Shown here in pieces: positions 1 to 7,304 of a stretch of 11,246 bases of DNA. The position numbers and the translations under genes are program-made. The DNA is from an uncultured beta proteobacterium. Its GTDB lineage: Bacteria > Pseudomonadota > Gammaproteobacteria > Burkholderiales > Burkholderiaceae. Position 1 is the stretch's first letter, and each line of letters begins with the position of its first letter. The stretch spans positions 1-11,246 of the forward strand of contig CAIYZI010000213.1 of NCBI GenBank assembly GCA_903930665.1, read 5' to 3'. The notes beneath the pieces were generated by a model. That model worked only from the letters and a program-made list of their open reading frames with translations, did no database searches and was not told the DNA's origin.

Positions 1-984
1 CGAACCTTCGAAGGTTGACATGCCGTAGAAGGACAAAGCAACTACCAAGAACTTCAAAATAGGGTCACGACGTAATTTGTACCAGGCGCCTGACAAAGTC
101 ATGATGCCGTTGATCATGCCGCCCCATGAAGGTGCCAACAAGATTAAGGAGAACACAGTACCCAATGACTGGGTCCAATCTGGCAAAGAAGTGTGTTGCA
201 AGTGATGAGGACCCGCCCACATATAAGTAAAGTTCAAGGCCCAGAAGTGAACGATGGACAAACGATATGAGTAAATTGGACGCTCCGCTTGCTTAGGAAT
301 GAAGTAATACATCATGCCCAAGAAGCTAGTAGTCAAGAAGAAGCCTACTGCGTTATGTCCGTACCACCACTGCACCATCGCATCTTGTACCCCAGCATAT
401 GCTGAGTAAGATTTCCAGAGGGTCGCGGGCATCTCTAAGTTATTAAAAATATGGAGAATCGCAATGGTCAAAATATAAGCACCAAAAAACCAGTTAGAAA
501 CATAAATATGCTTCGTCTTGCGCTTCATGATGGTGCCAAAGAACACAATAGCGTAAGCAACCCAAACTACGGTGATCAAAATATCAATTGGCCACTCGAG
601 CTCTGCGTACTCTTTTGAGCTTGTAATTCCCAGTGGCAATGTAACGGCAGCCAAAACAATCACTGCTTGCCAGCCCCAGAAGGTAAAGGCAGCCAACTTA
701 TCGCAGAACAGACGGGCCTGACAGGTCCGCTGCACGATATAGTAAGACGCCGCGAATAAACCCGACCCGCCAAAGGCGAAAATCACCGCATTGGTATGCA
801 AAGGACGCAAGCGACCAAAGCTAAGCCAAGGAATATTAAAAGTGATTTCAGGCCAGATAAGCTGGGCTGCGAGAATAACCCCCACCACCATGCCAACGAT
901 TCCCCAAAGTACAGTGACGATGGCAAATTGACTGACAACCTTGTAGTTGAAGGTTTCTTGATTGCTCCCCACGGTAATTCCCAT
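1..984 (-). CDS. ccoN: cbb3-type cytochrome c oxidase subunit I (CcoN), partial (C-terminus beyond window)
   Basis: Catalytic subunit of the high-affinity cbb3 oxidase in the inner membrane, which reduces O2 to water at a heme b3-CuB centre and pumps protons. The 328 visible codons contain no stop and run off the left edge. The family's ligands can be read directly: His63 in RPLHTNAVIF (low-spin heme b ligand), His210 in WWYGHNAVGFF (CuB), and Tyr254 six residues before His260-His261 in YMWAGPHH (the cross-linked Tyr and two CuB His typical of cbb3). The fragment ends in YGMSTFEGS, a conserved CcoN stretch; the heme b3 and remaining heme b ligands lie outside. The ATG at 984 has a good Shine-Dalgarno (AGGAG at 990-994) and is followed by a normal CcoN N-terminus (MGITVGSNQE). 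A class II FNR-type promoter lies just upstream. Identity is very secure; ccoO and ccoP presumably follow beyond the edge. Confidence 0.97.
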   Translation of the reverse strand, partial: MGITVGSNQETFNYKVVSQFAIVTVLWGIVGMVVGVILAAQLIWPEITFNIPWLSFGRLRPLHTNAVIFAFGGSGLFAASYYIVQRTCQARLFCDKLAAFTFWGWQAVIVLAAVTLPLGITSSKEYAELEWPIDILITVVWVAYAIVFFGTIMKRKTKHIYVSNWFFGAYILTIAILHIFNNLEMPATLWKSYSAYAGVQDAMVQWWYGHNAVGFFLTTSFLGMMYYFIPKQAERPIYSYRLSIVHFWALNFTYMWAGPHHLQHTSLPDWTQSLGTVFSLILLAPSWGGMINGIMTLSGAWYKLRRDPILKFLVVALSFYGMSTFEGS

Positions 985-988
985 GGCT

Positions 989-994
989 TCTCCT
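989..994 (-). promoter_or_regulatory. Strong ribosome binding site of ccoN
   Basis: On the minus strand AGGAGA lies 4 bases before the ATG at 984-982, preceded by AAA. It is the clearest Shine-Dalgarno in the window and fixes the ccoN start. Most other genes here have weak ones. Confidence 0.8.
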
Positions 995-1038
995 TTTGTT
1001 GTGACCAAACAGCGACATAATCCAAATAGACTAGGGCC

Positions 1039-1044
1039 ATTATC
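1039..1044 (-). promoter_or_regulatory. -10 element of the ccoN promoter
   Basis: GATAAT on the minus strand, one mismatch from TATAAT. Its centre (1041.5) is 32 bp downstream of the centre of the FNR-type palindrome (1073.5), the spacing of class II FNR-activated promoters, where the regulator sits at -41.5 and replaces a -35 contact. This predicts transcription starting near 1032 and a leader of about 48 nt. No independent -35 hexamer is found at 16-18 bp. The position is inferred from spacing, not measured. Confidence 0.6.
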
Positions 1045-1066
1045 AAAGTAAGACTGTCAAGGAAGC

Positions 1067-1080
1067 TTGATCTACATCAA
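1067..1080 (-). promoter_or_regulatory. FNR/Anr (anaerobox) binding site upstream of ccoN
   Basis: TTGATCTACATCAA is a perfect match to the FNR/Anr/FixK consensus TTGAT-N4-ATCAA. With the flanking C and G the arms extend to CTTGAT...ATCAAG. It lies in the 171-bp spacer between ccoS and ccoN, about 83-96 bp before the ccoN start, with a -10 hexamer at class II distance. FNR-family control of cbb3 operons under low oxygen is well established, so the site very likely activates ccoN and downstream genes. No divergent gene could share it. Confidence 0.88.
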
Positions 1081-1097
1081 GTGGGGTGCAGCTAAAA

Positions 1098-1151
1098 CGC
1101 TATTAATGGAAAACCCTAATATCTTAGTGATTTCGAGAAATTCTAATAGCG
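1098..1151 (-). terminator. Possible weak terminator or attenuator after ccoS
   Basis: Read on the minus strand, CGCTATTA (1151-1144) is complementary to TAATAGCG (1105-1098), followed at once by TTTT. A smaller hairpin, ATTTC-TC-GAAAT (1141-1130), sits in the loop. The outer stem is AT-rich with a 38-nt loop, so it is poor for a classical intrinsic terminator. Its place between the ccoS stop and the ccoN promoter is where an end of the upstream transcript would be expected. It may be chance. Confidence 0.25.
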
Positions 1152-1155
1152 CAGC

Positions 1156-1347
1156 CTATTTTTGAGGTTTTGGGACTTCTTTAGCAGCTTCAGAAGTGCC
1201 AGCTGGAGCATCATCATCCATCAATATTGCCTGGCCAGGCCCATTTACATCATCATATTGGCCATTTTTCACCGACCAATGCAATAACCAGGCTGAAAAT
1301 GCCACTAAAGCCAAAGATAAAGGAATTAATAAATATAAGCTTTCCAT
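1156..1347 (-). CDS. ccoS: cbb3-type cytochrome oxidase assembly protein CcoS
   Basis: Small inner-membrane factor (63 aa) needed for cbb3 oxidase maturation; in studied bacteria its loss leaves a CcoN subunit lacking heme or copper. The protein has the family form: MESLYLLIPLSLAL at the start, one membrane helix at about residues 4-26, then a charged segment with QYDDVNGPGQAILMDDD, the CcoS signature of Q-[FY]-DD-...-GP-...-ILxDDD. The tail after residue 46 (Ala/Pro/Lys-rich) is variable in the family. It starts 11 bp after the ccoI stop and is surely co-transcribed with it; no strong Shine-Dalgarno is visible, so coupling to ccoI translation is plausible. Full length and intact. Confidence 0.95.
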   Translation of the reverse strand: MESLYLLIPLSLALVAFSAWLLHWSVKNGQYDDVNGPGQAILMDDDAPAGTSEAAKEVPKPQK

Positions 1348-1358
1348 ATATTCGTAGT

Positions 1359-3797
1359 CTAAGCCTTTCTAAGGCGCCAGGCATTCAAAGTAACGGCCAA
1401 GGAAGATGCAGACATGCCAATACCAGCAACCCAAGGATTAACCCATCCCATCATCGCTGCCGGGATAGCCACAAGGTTATAGACCAAAGCCCAAATCAAG
1501 TTTTCCTTAATGATGAACTGGGTTTTATCTGCTAATAAGAGTGTTTTTGCTAATGGTGCCAATGAACTAGCAGTCAAAATAGCATCCGCACCCGCTGAAG
1601 CCAGGGGCGCACCTGCACCGACAGCAATTGACACATCAGCACGAGCAAGTAAAGGGGCATCGTTTACGCCATCTCCAATGGCCCAGACAAAACGCCCTTC
1701 TTTTTGCAAGCGCTCGATATAGTCGTATTTCTCTTCTGGAGTACAGCCGCCTCGGTAACTCTCAATTCCCACTTCTTGAGCCCACCAACCCACGGTAATA
1801 GGGTCATCACCCGATACCAAATGAACAGCAATTTTGCGTGTTTTGGCTGCAGCCAATAAGCCCTTGAGCCCTGCCCTAGGAGTATCCAAGAAAATAAAGC
1901 TGGCAATTAAACCCTGCTCATCGGCCAAATGCACTTGACCATATTGCCCAGCCTTAGCATCCTGTAATCCTCCCGTCCATGCCGCGCTACCCAAACGATA
2001 TGAGCCTGAACTTAAACCTTTGCCAAGTTCATTAGTGATCGAATTATTTAATAAGGGAAGCGTGAGGTTTTGAAGTTCGGCAGCACGTAATAAAGAAAGC
2101 GCCAATGGATGACGTTGGCCAGACTCCATCGCGGCCGCAAGTGCTAAGGCATCATCTTCACGATAGCCTGAGCGTAAGTTCACAATTTTCGTTAATTCAG
2201 GCTCACCCATAGTTAAAGTGCCCGTTTTATCCAAAACCAAATCCGTAGTTTTAACCAAGCCCTCTAATACGTGCCCCCTCACAATCAGCAACCCCAATTT
2301 AGTGACCGCTCCTTGCGCTGCAGCCATTGCAGTAGGCACGGCTAGAGATAAAGCGCATGGGCAACTTGCTACTAATACCGCAACTAATACGGTCCACGCT
2401 TTGCCAGGATCTACATACAACCAAATTGCTGAAGATAGCAAAGCACTTAACAATAAAAAACCAACGAAATAACCCGCCCACTTTTCCGCAAGACTCACCA
2501 TCAGGGGTTTTGCAAGTAAGGCTTGATCCAGTAGCGAGGCAATGCCTGCAATGCGAGTAGATTGACCTACCGCCTCAATTCTCATTAACAAAGGATTGAG
2601 AATATTGTGCGTGCCCGCATATACTCGGTCACCGATTTTTTTATCGATGGGTTTTGATTCGCCGGTTAATAAAGATTCATCAAGAGCGCTTTCATATTCA
2701 ATCAAAATACCATCCGCAGGAACGACTTCCCCTGGTGAAACGCGTAAGACTTCTCCAGGATTGCAATTGACGACAGGTACTACTTCAACATTTTGCGAGG
2801 CAGGATAGTCTGGCACACGTTCGCAAGTAGCAGGTAGCTGTTTAGCTAACGCTTCTGCCCCACTTTGTGCATCCTGTCTTGCTAATAACTCTACATAGCG
2901 TGCCGCTAATATAAAAGCCACAAACATGGTGATCGAATCAAAATAGCTTTGACCAGAGCCTGTCAATAAATTAATCGTTCCCGCCAAAAAAGCCAGCGCT
3001 AAAGCAAGCGCAATTGGAACGTCCATACCCAACATATGAGTCTGACGAAATGCTTGGACACTTCGCCAAGCTGATTGAAAAATAGGGCCAGCGGAATAAA
3101 CCATAACGGGCACAGTCAATATCCAACTTGTCCACCCTAATAACAAATCATATTCCGCGGGAATGCTATCTTCACCGACATAAGAAGGCCATGCATACAT
3201 CATGACTTGCATCATGCCCAACAGAGCAACGCCCAATCTAGTTAGTAATTGGCGCCTTTCCTTCTTTGCCTTATCAAGTGAGAGTGAGGGCTCGAAGGGC
3301 CAAGCTTCATAGCCAATGCGTTCTATTTCAAAAAGCAAACGCGCCAAGCTTGTCTTATCTGATAAAAACTTAACCTTTACTTTTTGAGTAACGTAATTAA
3401 TTTGCACATCCACAACACCAGAAATATGGCGCAAATGTTGTTCGCATAACCAAACACAAGCAGCGCATCGAATCTTTTCAAGACGCAAAGTCGTCTCTAG
3501 CAAGCCTTCGTCACCAGCTTGACGTGTATAACGCCCGCGCAAAGAAGGATCGTCATAAGCCAATAAGTTTTCTGGGATTGTATTTAGAGCAAGATAGGCT
3601 GCTGGTTTATCGCTAGATTGGGCACGCCGCGCATAAAAGACTTCAAGCCCTTCACCATGAATAGTTTGAGCAATAGCCATACACCCAGCACAACAAAATT
3701 GTCTCGAAACACCAGCTAAATCAGCCTCATAAGTATCTTGTGGCAGTACAAGACTGCCACAGTGATAACAACGTAGATTACATGAGGATTCGGTCAT
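1359..3797 (-). CDS. ccoI: Copper-translocating P1B-type ATPase for cbb3 oxidase assembly (CcoI/FixI type)
   Basis: Inner-membrane pump moving Cu(I) out of the cytoplasm to supply the CuB site of CcoN. In order over 812 aa: a Cys-rich N-terminal metal-binding region (Cys10/Cys13 in CYHC; Cys35, Cys36, Cys39 in CCAGC) typical of the CcoI/FixI branch; an HMA domain with Cys111-A-A-Cys114; membrane helices from about 185; the TGES actuator loop (378-381); CPC in the membrane (479-481); the phosphorylation motif DKTGT (Asp523); the nucleotide-domain HP (563-564); GDGVND (708-713); and C-terminal Tyr773-Asn774 and M795-SASS, the TM7/TM8 signature of Cu(I) pumps. No key residue is missing. The start at 3797 gives a normal CcoI N-terminus and leaves 4 bp after the transporter stop; an ATG at 3851 would add 18 unrelated-looking residues and overlap that gene by 50 bp. 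Shine-Dalgarno is weak, suggesting coupling. ccoS and ccoN follow, so copper delivery to cbb3 is likelier than general copper resistance. Confidence 0.95.
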   Translation of the reverse strand: MTESSCNLRCYHCGSLVLPQDTYEADLAGVSRQFCCAGCMAIAQTIHGEGLEVFYARRAQSSDKPAAYLALNTIPENLLAYDDPSLRGRYTRQAGDEGLLETTLRLEKIRCAACVWLCEQHLRHISGVVDVQINYVTQKVKVKFLSDKTSLARLLFEIERIGYEAWPFEPSLSLDKAKKERRQLLTRLGVALLGMMQVMMYAWPSYVGEDSIPAEYDLLLGWTSWILTVPVMVYSAGPIFQSAWRSVQAFRQTHMLGMDVPIALALALAFLAGTINLLTGSGQSYFDSITMFVAFILAARYVELLARQDAQSGAEALAKQLPATCERVPDYPASQNVEVVPVVNCNPGEVLRVSPGEVVPADGILIEYESALDESLLTGESKPIDKKIGDRVYAGTHNILNPLLMRIEAVGQSTRIAGIASLLDQALLAKPLMVSLAEKWAGYFVGFLLLSALLSSAIWLYVDPGKAWTVLVAVLVASCPCALSLAVPTAMAAAQGAVTKLGLLIVRGHVLEGLVKTTDLVLDKTGTLTMGEPELTKIVNLRSGYREDDALALAAAMESGQRHPLALSLLRAAELQNLTLPLLNNSITNELGKGLSSGSYRLGSAAWTGGLQDAKAGQYGQVHLADEQGLIASFIFLDTPRAGLKGLLAAAKTRKIAVHLVSGDDPITVGWWAQEVGIESYRGGCTPEEKYDYIERLQKEGRFVWAIGDGVNDAPLLARADVSIAVGAGAPLASAGADAILTASSLAPLAKTLLLADKTQFIIKENLIWALVYNLVAIPAAMMGWVNPWVAGIGMSASSLAVTLNAWRLRKA

Positions 3798-3801
3798 GAT
3801 G

Positions 3802-5028
3802 TTATCGACTTTTCCACCGATGGCGGCTTTCGTAAAGAACGAACAATACACCCCACACCACTACGGACGAATAAGCCCATACCCAGGAAAGTTGTGAGGT
3901 GCGCGAACCCGAAAGATCTAATACCAACCCAAAGAGTGCGGGGCCAAGTAAGCCACCACCAAACCCCATTAAAGAATGCAAGCCCATTGCCGCGCCCTTG
4001 ATATTTTCTTGAGCAGTAATCACCAGGCCTGCGGTTAAGGTTGCGGAATCTGCCATGATAAAAATCGTATGGCCAATAGCAAGGGTAATAATCAACCACC
4101 AAGATTGTCCTGTAGAGCAAGCCAGAGCTATCCCCATGACTGCGCTCGCAATCATGACAAAGTAAATCCATTTTTGTCGCCCAACCCGTAAAGCAATCTC
4201 ATTTCCCAAGATCGATGAGGGAACGCCGAAGAAATTGATCACCCCAGCCAAAGCGCTAATCGACATGACCAGCGCTTCCCCTGAGACAGCTTGGCAAGCG
4301 ACAAAAAAGGCCACAATCCAACTTCTTGAAGCAAATAATTCAACAGCGTGAGCCATATAGCCAAAAATAAATCCTGAGGCTTTTTTATCTTGCAAAACTA
4401 ACCGCCATTTACCAACTGGAAATATATCTCCTAACTGAAGACGAATGGGGCCATGCCATTTTTCATGGTCTAGCGCTGGTATAAACATCAAAACTAATAA
4501 AGTGGCCACTAGCGGCCCCAAGGCAATCACACCAAAGACATATCGCCAACCAAGCCAATTTAAGATCCATCCAGAACACAAATAAGATAAGCCAACACCA
4601 ATACCAAAGAAGGCTGTATAAAAAGAAATATGTCGTGTGAGCTCGCCAGTCTTAATGCGATCGGATAGTATTTTTAATCCTGGCATATAAGTTCCTGCCA
4701 AGCCAGCGCCATTTAGCGCCATAAAAAATAAGCCGCTTAAAAAGCCTTGCGAAAAAAGCCCCATTCCCAGCAAACCTAAAGTCGCCGAGAATCCCCCAAC
4801 GATATAGACTTTACGCGCATCAACACGATCGGTTAATGCCGTGGCTAATGGGACAACCAACATATACCCAAAAAAGAAGGCGCTAGCAATTAAGCCCGAC
4901 TGTAAATTACTAAGCTCCCACTGCTTTTGAAGTGGGATTAACACTACCGCATAACAAGCAAATCCCAGCAAAGCACATGTCTGAGCAAGAAGCATAAGAG
5001 GCGTGTAGCCAGCGGAGTGAGAGCGCAT
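3802..5028 (-). CDS. Major facilitator superfamily transporter, substrate unknown
   Basis: Inner-membrane secondary transporter of 408 aa, near the usual 400 aa for 12-helix MFS proteins. Hydrophobic segments are spread evenly in two halves around a more polar loop (about residues 185-225). The loop between helices 2 and 3 holds a degenerate MFS motif A, ALTDRVDARKV (about 64-74), with the Asp-Arg and Arg-Lys pairs. The second half has glycine-rich GFGGGLLGPALFG (about 355-367). There is no signal peptide. The ATG at 5028 has a weak Shine-Dalgarno but preserves helix 1; an ATG twelve codons in would cut into it. The stop lies 4 bp before ccoI, so the two are likely coupled. The MxxxM and HxxxM motifs of the copper importer CcoA were looked for and not found, so a copper role rests only on position. 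It could instead serve the dioxygenase gene 145 bp upstream. Confidence 0.85.
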   Translation of the reverse strand: MRSHSAGYTPLMLLAQTCALLGFACYAVVLIPLQKQWELSNLQSGLIASAFFFGYMLVVPLATALTDRVDARKVYIVGGFSATLGLLGMGLFSQGFLSGLFFMALNGAGLAGTYMPGLKILSDRIKTGELTRHISFYTAFFGIGVGLSYLCSGWILNWLGWRYVFGVIALGPLVATLLVLMFIPALDHEKWHGPIRLQLGDIFPVGKWRLVLQDKKASGFIFGYMAHAVELFASRSWIVAFFVACQAVSGEALVMSISALAGVINFFGVPSSILGNEIALRVGRQKWIYFVMIASAVMGIALACSTGQSWWLIITLAIGHTIFIMADSATLTAGLVITAQENIKGAAMGLHSLMGFGGGLLGPALFGLVLDLSGSRTSQLSWVWAYSSVVVWGVLFVLYESRHRWKSR

Positions 5029-5173
5029 AAGTAGTCACTAAAAGTTGGGCTCATTCTACTCGCCCTAGGTTGCCAGTGTTGATCCGGCCCAAAACACCAA
5101 AATCCAGTCAGAAGTGTTAAATACAAAAGGGCAACTAGAAGCTGTAATGCGACAACGAGTTAACTAATGTGAA

Positions 5174-5929
5174 TTATTGCTGACTACGATTTGGAGAGTC
5201 CTGAAAGCCGTTGGACCTGAATGTGAGCACCAAAGTATCTCGATGCCCATGTTTACCAGCTGGCTGTATAGGTGTAGATTCATGAATCATTTTTTCATCA
5301 TTCATGAGCAGCAAGGACCAAGGCTCTGTGAGCGTAAAACGTAAGCCTGCGGAACCGCTGGAATCAAAAATTCTAGTTTCTCCACCCTTGATGCCTACTC
5401 TATCCAATAAGAAAACCGCTACAAAATCGACTCCGTCACGGTGAGCCCCTTCGGGGGTTGGCCTTCCAATGCCATCAGTAGTATCTATCCGAAATTGATG
5501 CGCCTCTACAAACCAAGTAGTGACTGGTTTGAGGGCATTTAAGGTTTGAGCAAGCCCAAGCAGGACATGCTGCCAGGCAGAATCATTAGCCAAAGCTGGA
5601 TTTATAGGCTCAAACCAGCGCTCAATTCCTCCATGTAATGCGTTGTAATCCAACGATTGCCAATGGGCACGGTGAGGAACCATTCGTAGAGCATCGCCCT
5701 TAATTTCATAACTTGCATGGCGACGAAAGCGATAGCGACCACCATCCTTTAAATAGGGATCGCGTGGCATATCCTCCCAAAACCCAGTTAAAGCCTGCAA
5801 ACTGGATAGGGGCACTTTGCATACATCGGCAACCGATTGAGCTGAAATAATGGCAAAACCATTCTCACGAAGAGATTGGGCAATCTCTTTTGTTGGGGTT
5901 AATGGGGGCGCCAGGCTTGAAAAAGTCAT
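5174..5929 (-). CDS. Fe(II)/2-oxoglutarate-dependent dioxygenase, PF10014-like (2OG-Fe_Oxy_2)
   Basis: Probable cytoplasmic non-heme iron oxygenase (251 aa) coupling 2-oxoglutarate decarboxylation to hydroxylation of a small molecule. The metal triad is visible: His163 and Asp165 in GAHRDGVDFVAVF, and His216 in MIHESTPI. The Arg230-Asp-Thr-Leu-Val-Leu-Thr-Phe-Arg238 strand supplies the usual basic residue for the 2-oxoglutarate carboxylate. The arrangement (H-R-D-G-V-D-F, then GGETRIFD, then MIHESTP, then RDTLVLTFR) is that of the family containing bacterial L-isoleucine and other free amino acid hydroxylases; this assignment is from memory. Substrate cannot be read from sequence. There is no signal peptide or membrane segment. 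The ATG at 5929 has only a weak Shine-Dalgarno. The TAXI gene ends 37 bp upstream in the same direction and the MFS gene begins 145 bp downstream, so all three may share a transcript. Confidence 0.87.
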   Translation of the reverse strand: MTFSSLAPPLTPTKEIAQSLRENGFAIISAQSVADVCKVPLSSLQALTGFWEDMPRDPYLKDGGRYRFRRHASYEIKGDALRMVPHRAHWQSLDYNALHGGIERWFEPINPALANDSAWQHVLLGLAQTLNALKPVTTWFVEAHQFRIDTTDGIGRPTPEGAHRDGVDFVAVFLLDRVGIKGGETRIFDSSGSAGLRFTLTEPWSLLLMNDEKMIHESTPIQPAGKHGHRDTLVLTFRSNGFQDSPNRSQQ

Positions 5930-5966
5930 CGCTTATTTTAGGTCATGCCGAGTAAAAAGGAATTCT

Positions 5967-7304
5967 TTACGTAGATGAACTTTCAGCGTGCTTTTCAGCA
6001 ACTCCACGCCAATGATTTAACCTTCCCCGTACGTCCCCTACATGGCCCTTTAAGTCATAAAGCTCTTTTGCATCAAGCATGGATACCTGAATATTTCCAA
6101 CGCGCCGTTCAATCGCCTCTAGGTCCTTGTAGTTCTTATCCCTCAAGTGGGGATTGGCTGCATTTCTCTCTATGATCTTTAGCTCTTCGTAAACCTGCGA
6201 AAGCTTTAAACGCAAAATGAGATTCTTCGCTGCTGGAATATAGGTAAATAAAGGAATCAAGATCACGAGTAAAGGAATCACGATTTTGACAAAGCGCCCC
6301 ACCCATACAGCCGTCCAAAAAGGTAAATGACGGTGCAAGAAAGATGGACCGTCTTTTAAATAAATTTCCGCATCCGTTTGCAAAGGGAAATCTAAATTAG
6401 AGCCCGAGGGAAACTCACCTGTTTTTTGTAAACGTGAGTAGGTCTTCAAGATGTCATAAGTATTTCCCAGCAAGAGGGTTACTAATGCCGGGCTGATGTC
6501 TGAACGCCCTACCAAGGTAGCCGTTGGAGCTAATACTTGGATATCCTGATGCGGCAAATCATGCGCAATACTTAATACGCCCCGAGGGACATCCACTTTC
6601 GTAAGATAGGACAAATTACGCGTATAAGCATCGGCCTGATCAAAACTCATCAATCGAATCTCAGGAACCTCATAAAACTTTTTAAGAAATGGGGCTTCAG
6701 CTGCAGACACTACAAAGACTGCATCTAACTCTCCTTTTTTAAATTTTTCCAACGCTTGAACTGGCGTTAACTTTTCTGCGTGCAAATCGGATAGACTAAT
6801 ACCACTTACTTCAAGCAAAGCCTGAGTTAGAGATAAGGTCCCGCTACCTTCGTTACCAATAGAAACGCGCTTACCCTTTAATTGCTCCAACACACTCAAA
6901 CGACCACCATCCGCCTTAAATGCGCTTGTGCGATACCAGATCCACATTGGCTCGTAAAACATCCCCGCAATGGAAACTAAGTTTGGATATTTAGAGACAT
7001 CAGCAACACCACCTTGAACCATCGCAAAATCCACATGGGAATTTGGGTCACCTAAGAGGGCGAGGTTATCCATAGTTCCGCCAGTGGTAACAATTTCCAA
7101 ATTCACTTTCTCACGAGCCAATTCACCCTTAAGGCGCTGGGCAAATTGGTAATACAGCCCCGTTGGGAAGCCAGTGGCAATCTCGATATTTTTAGGGGGT
7201 GGCGGAATCAAGATCCACATCAATCCCACCAATAAAAGGATTAGCAAAAAGATAGCCGATACGATAGCTATAGGATTAAAACGGTGTTTTATCAGGAAAT
7301 TCAT
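5967..7304 (-). CDS. TAXI-family TRAP-type solute-binding protein with extra C-terminal membrane segment
   Basis: The 445-aa protein has a short cytoplasmic start, a membrane helix (about 11-33) without a clear cleavage site, a periplasmic TAXI/NMT1-like domain (about 38-300), a second helix (about 338-357), and a charged, probably helical cytoplasmic tail of about 85 residues. Family features include EIATGFPTGLYYQFAQRLK near the start of the domain, IVTTGGTMDNLALL, DFAMVQGGVAD, and KGKRVSIGNEGSGT (143-156). TAXI proteins normally feed small acids to a fused TRAP permease, but no permease gene adjoins it, so transport or sensing is open. Start choice: 7304 has AAGAGA 4 bases upstream; an ATG at 7328 would add eight residues (MQKKKRDF) over an A-rich run. 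The open frame continues to 7574, but that part is antisense to the dehydrogenase gene and looks like no protein family. Confidence 0.85.
   Translation of the reverse strand: MNFLIKHRFNPIAIVSAIFLLILLLVGLMWILIPPPPKNIEIATGFPTGLYYQFAQRLKGELAREKVNLEIVTTGGTMDNLALLGDPNSHVDFAMVQGGVADVSKYPNLVSIAGMFYEPMWIWYRTSAFKADGGRLSVLEQLKGKRVSIGNEGSGTLSLTQALLEVSGISLSDLHAEKLTPVQALEKFKKGELDAVFVVSAAEAPFLKKFYEVPEIRLMSFDQADAYTRNLSYLTKVDVPRGVLSIAHDLPHQDIQVLAPTATLVGRSDISPALVTLLLGNTYDILKTYSRLQKTGEFPSGSNLDFPLQTDAEIYLKDGPSFLHRHLPFWTAVWVGRFVKIVIPLLVILIPLFTYIPAAKNLILRLKLSQVYEELKIIERNAANPHLRDKNYKDLEAIERRVGNIQVSMLDAKELYDLKGHVGDVRGRLNHWRGVAEKHAESSST

Noticed and set aside
1055..1060. TTGACA on the minus strand, a perfect -35 hexamer, in the ccoN promoter region
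   Set aside because: No -10 element lies at 16-18 bp from it (GCCCTA there); the GATAAT is only 10 bp away. The FNR-type arrangement explains the promoter better.
796..1535. Plus-strand frames of 74 and 102 codons and a minus-strand frame at 783-1046 around the ccoN start and ccoS
   Set aside because: They are antisense or out of frame to ccoN, ccoS and the end of ccoI, which are clear by motif; none resembles a protein.
2218..2808. Three overlapping plus-strand open frames inside ccoI
   Set aside because: They are antisense to the ATPase core (CPC, TGES and surrounding helices) and have no domain features or start signals.
3798..3851. Upstream in-frame ATG for ccoI at 3851
   Set aside because: It would overlap the transporter gene by 50 bp and add 18 residues unlike any CcoI N-terminus; the ATG at 3797 gives the expected Cys-motif start.
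3794..4171. 125-codon minus-strand open frame rich in Trp, Arg and Gly
   Set aside because: It is an out-of-frame shadow of the MFS gene, whose hydrophobic segments are continuous through this region.
3802..5028. Calling the MFS gene ccoA (copper importer for cbb3)
   Set aside because: The MxxxM and HxxxM motifs needed for copper uptake in CcoA are absent throughout the sequence; position alone is not enough.
5029..5173. Search for a promoter or small gene in the spacer between the dioxygenase and MFS genes
   Set aside because: Only imperfect hexamers at wrong spacing and a weak GTGTT/AACAC stem were seen; the one open frame across it is a shadow of the MFS start. Nothing is supportable.
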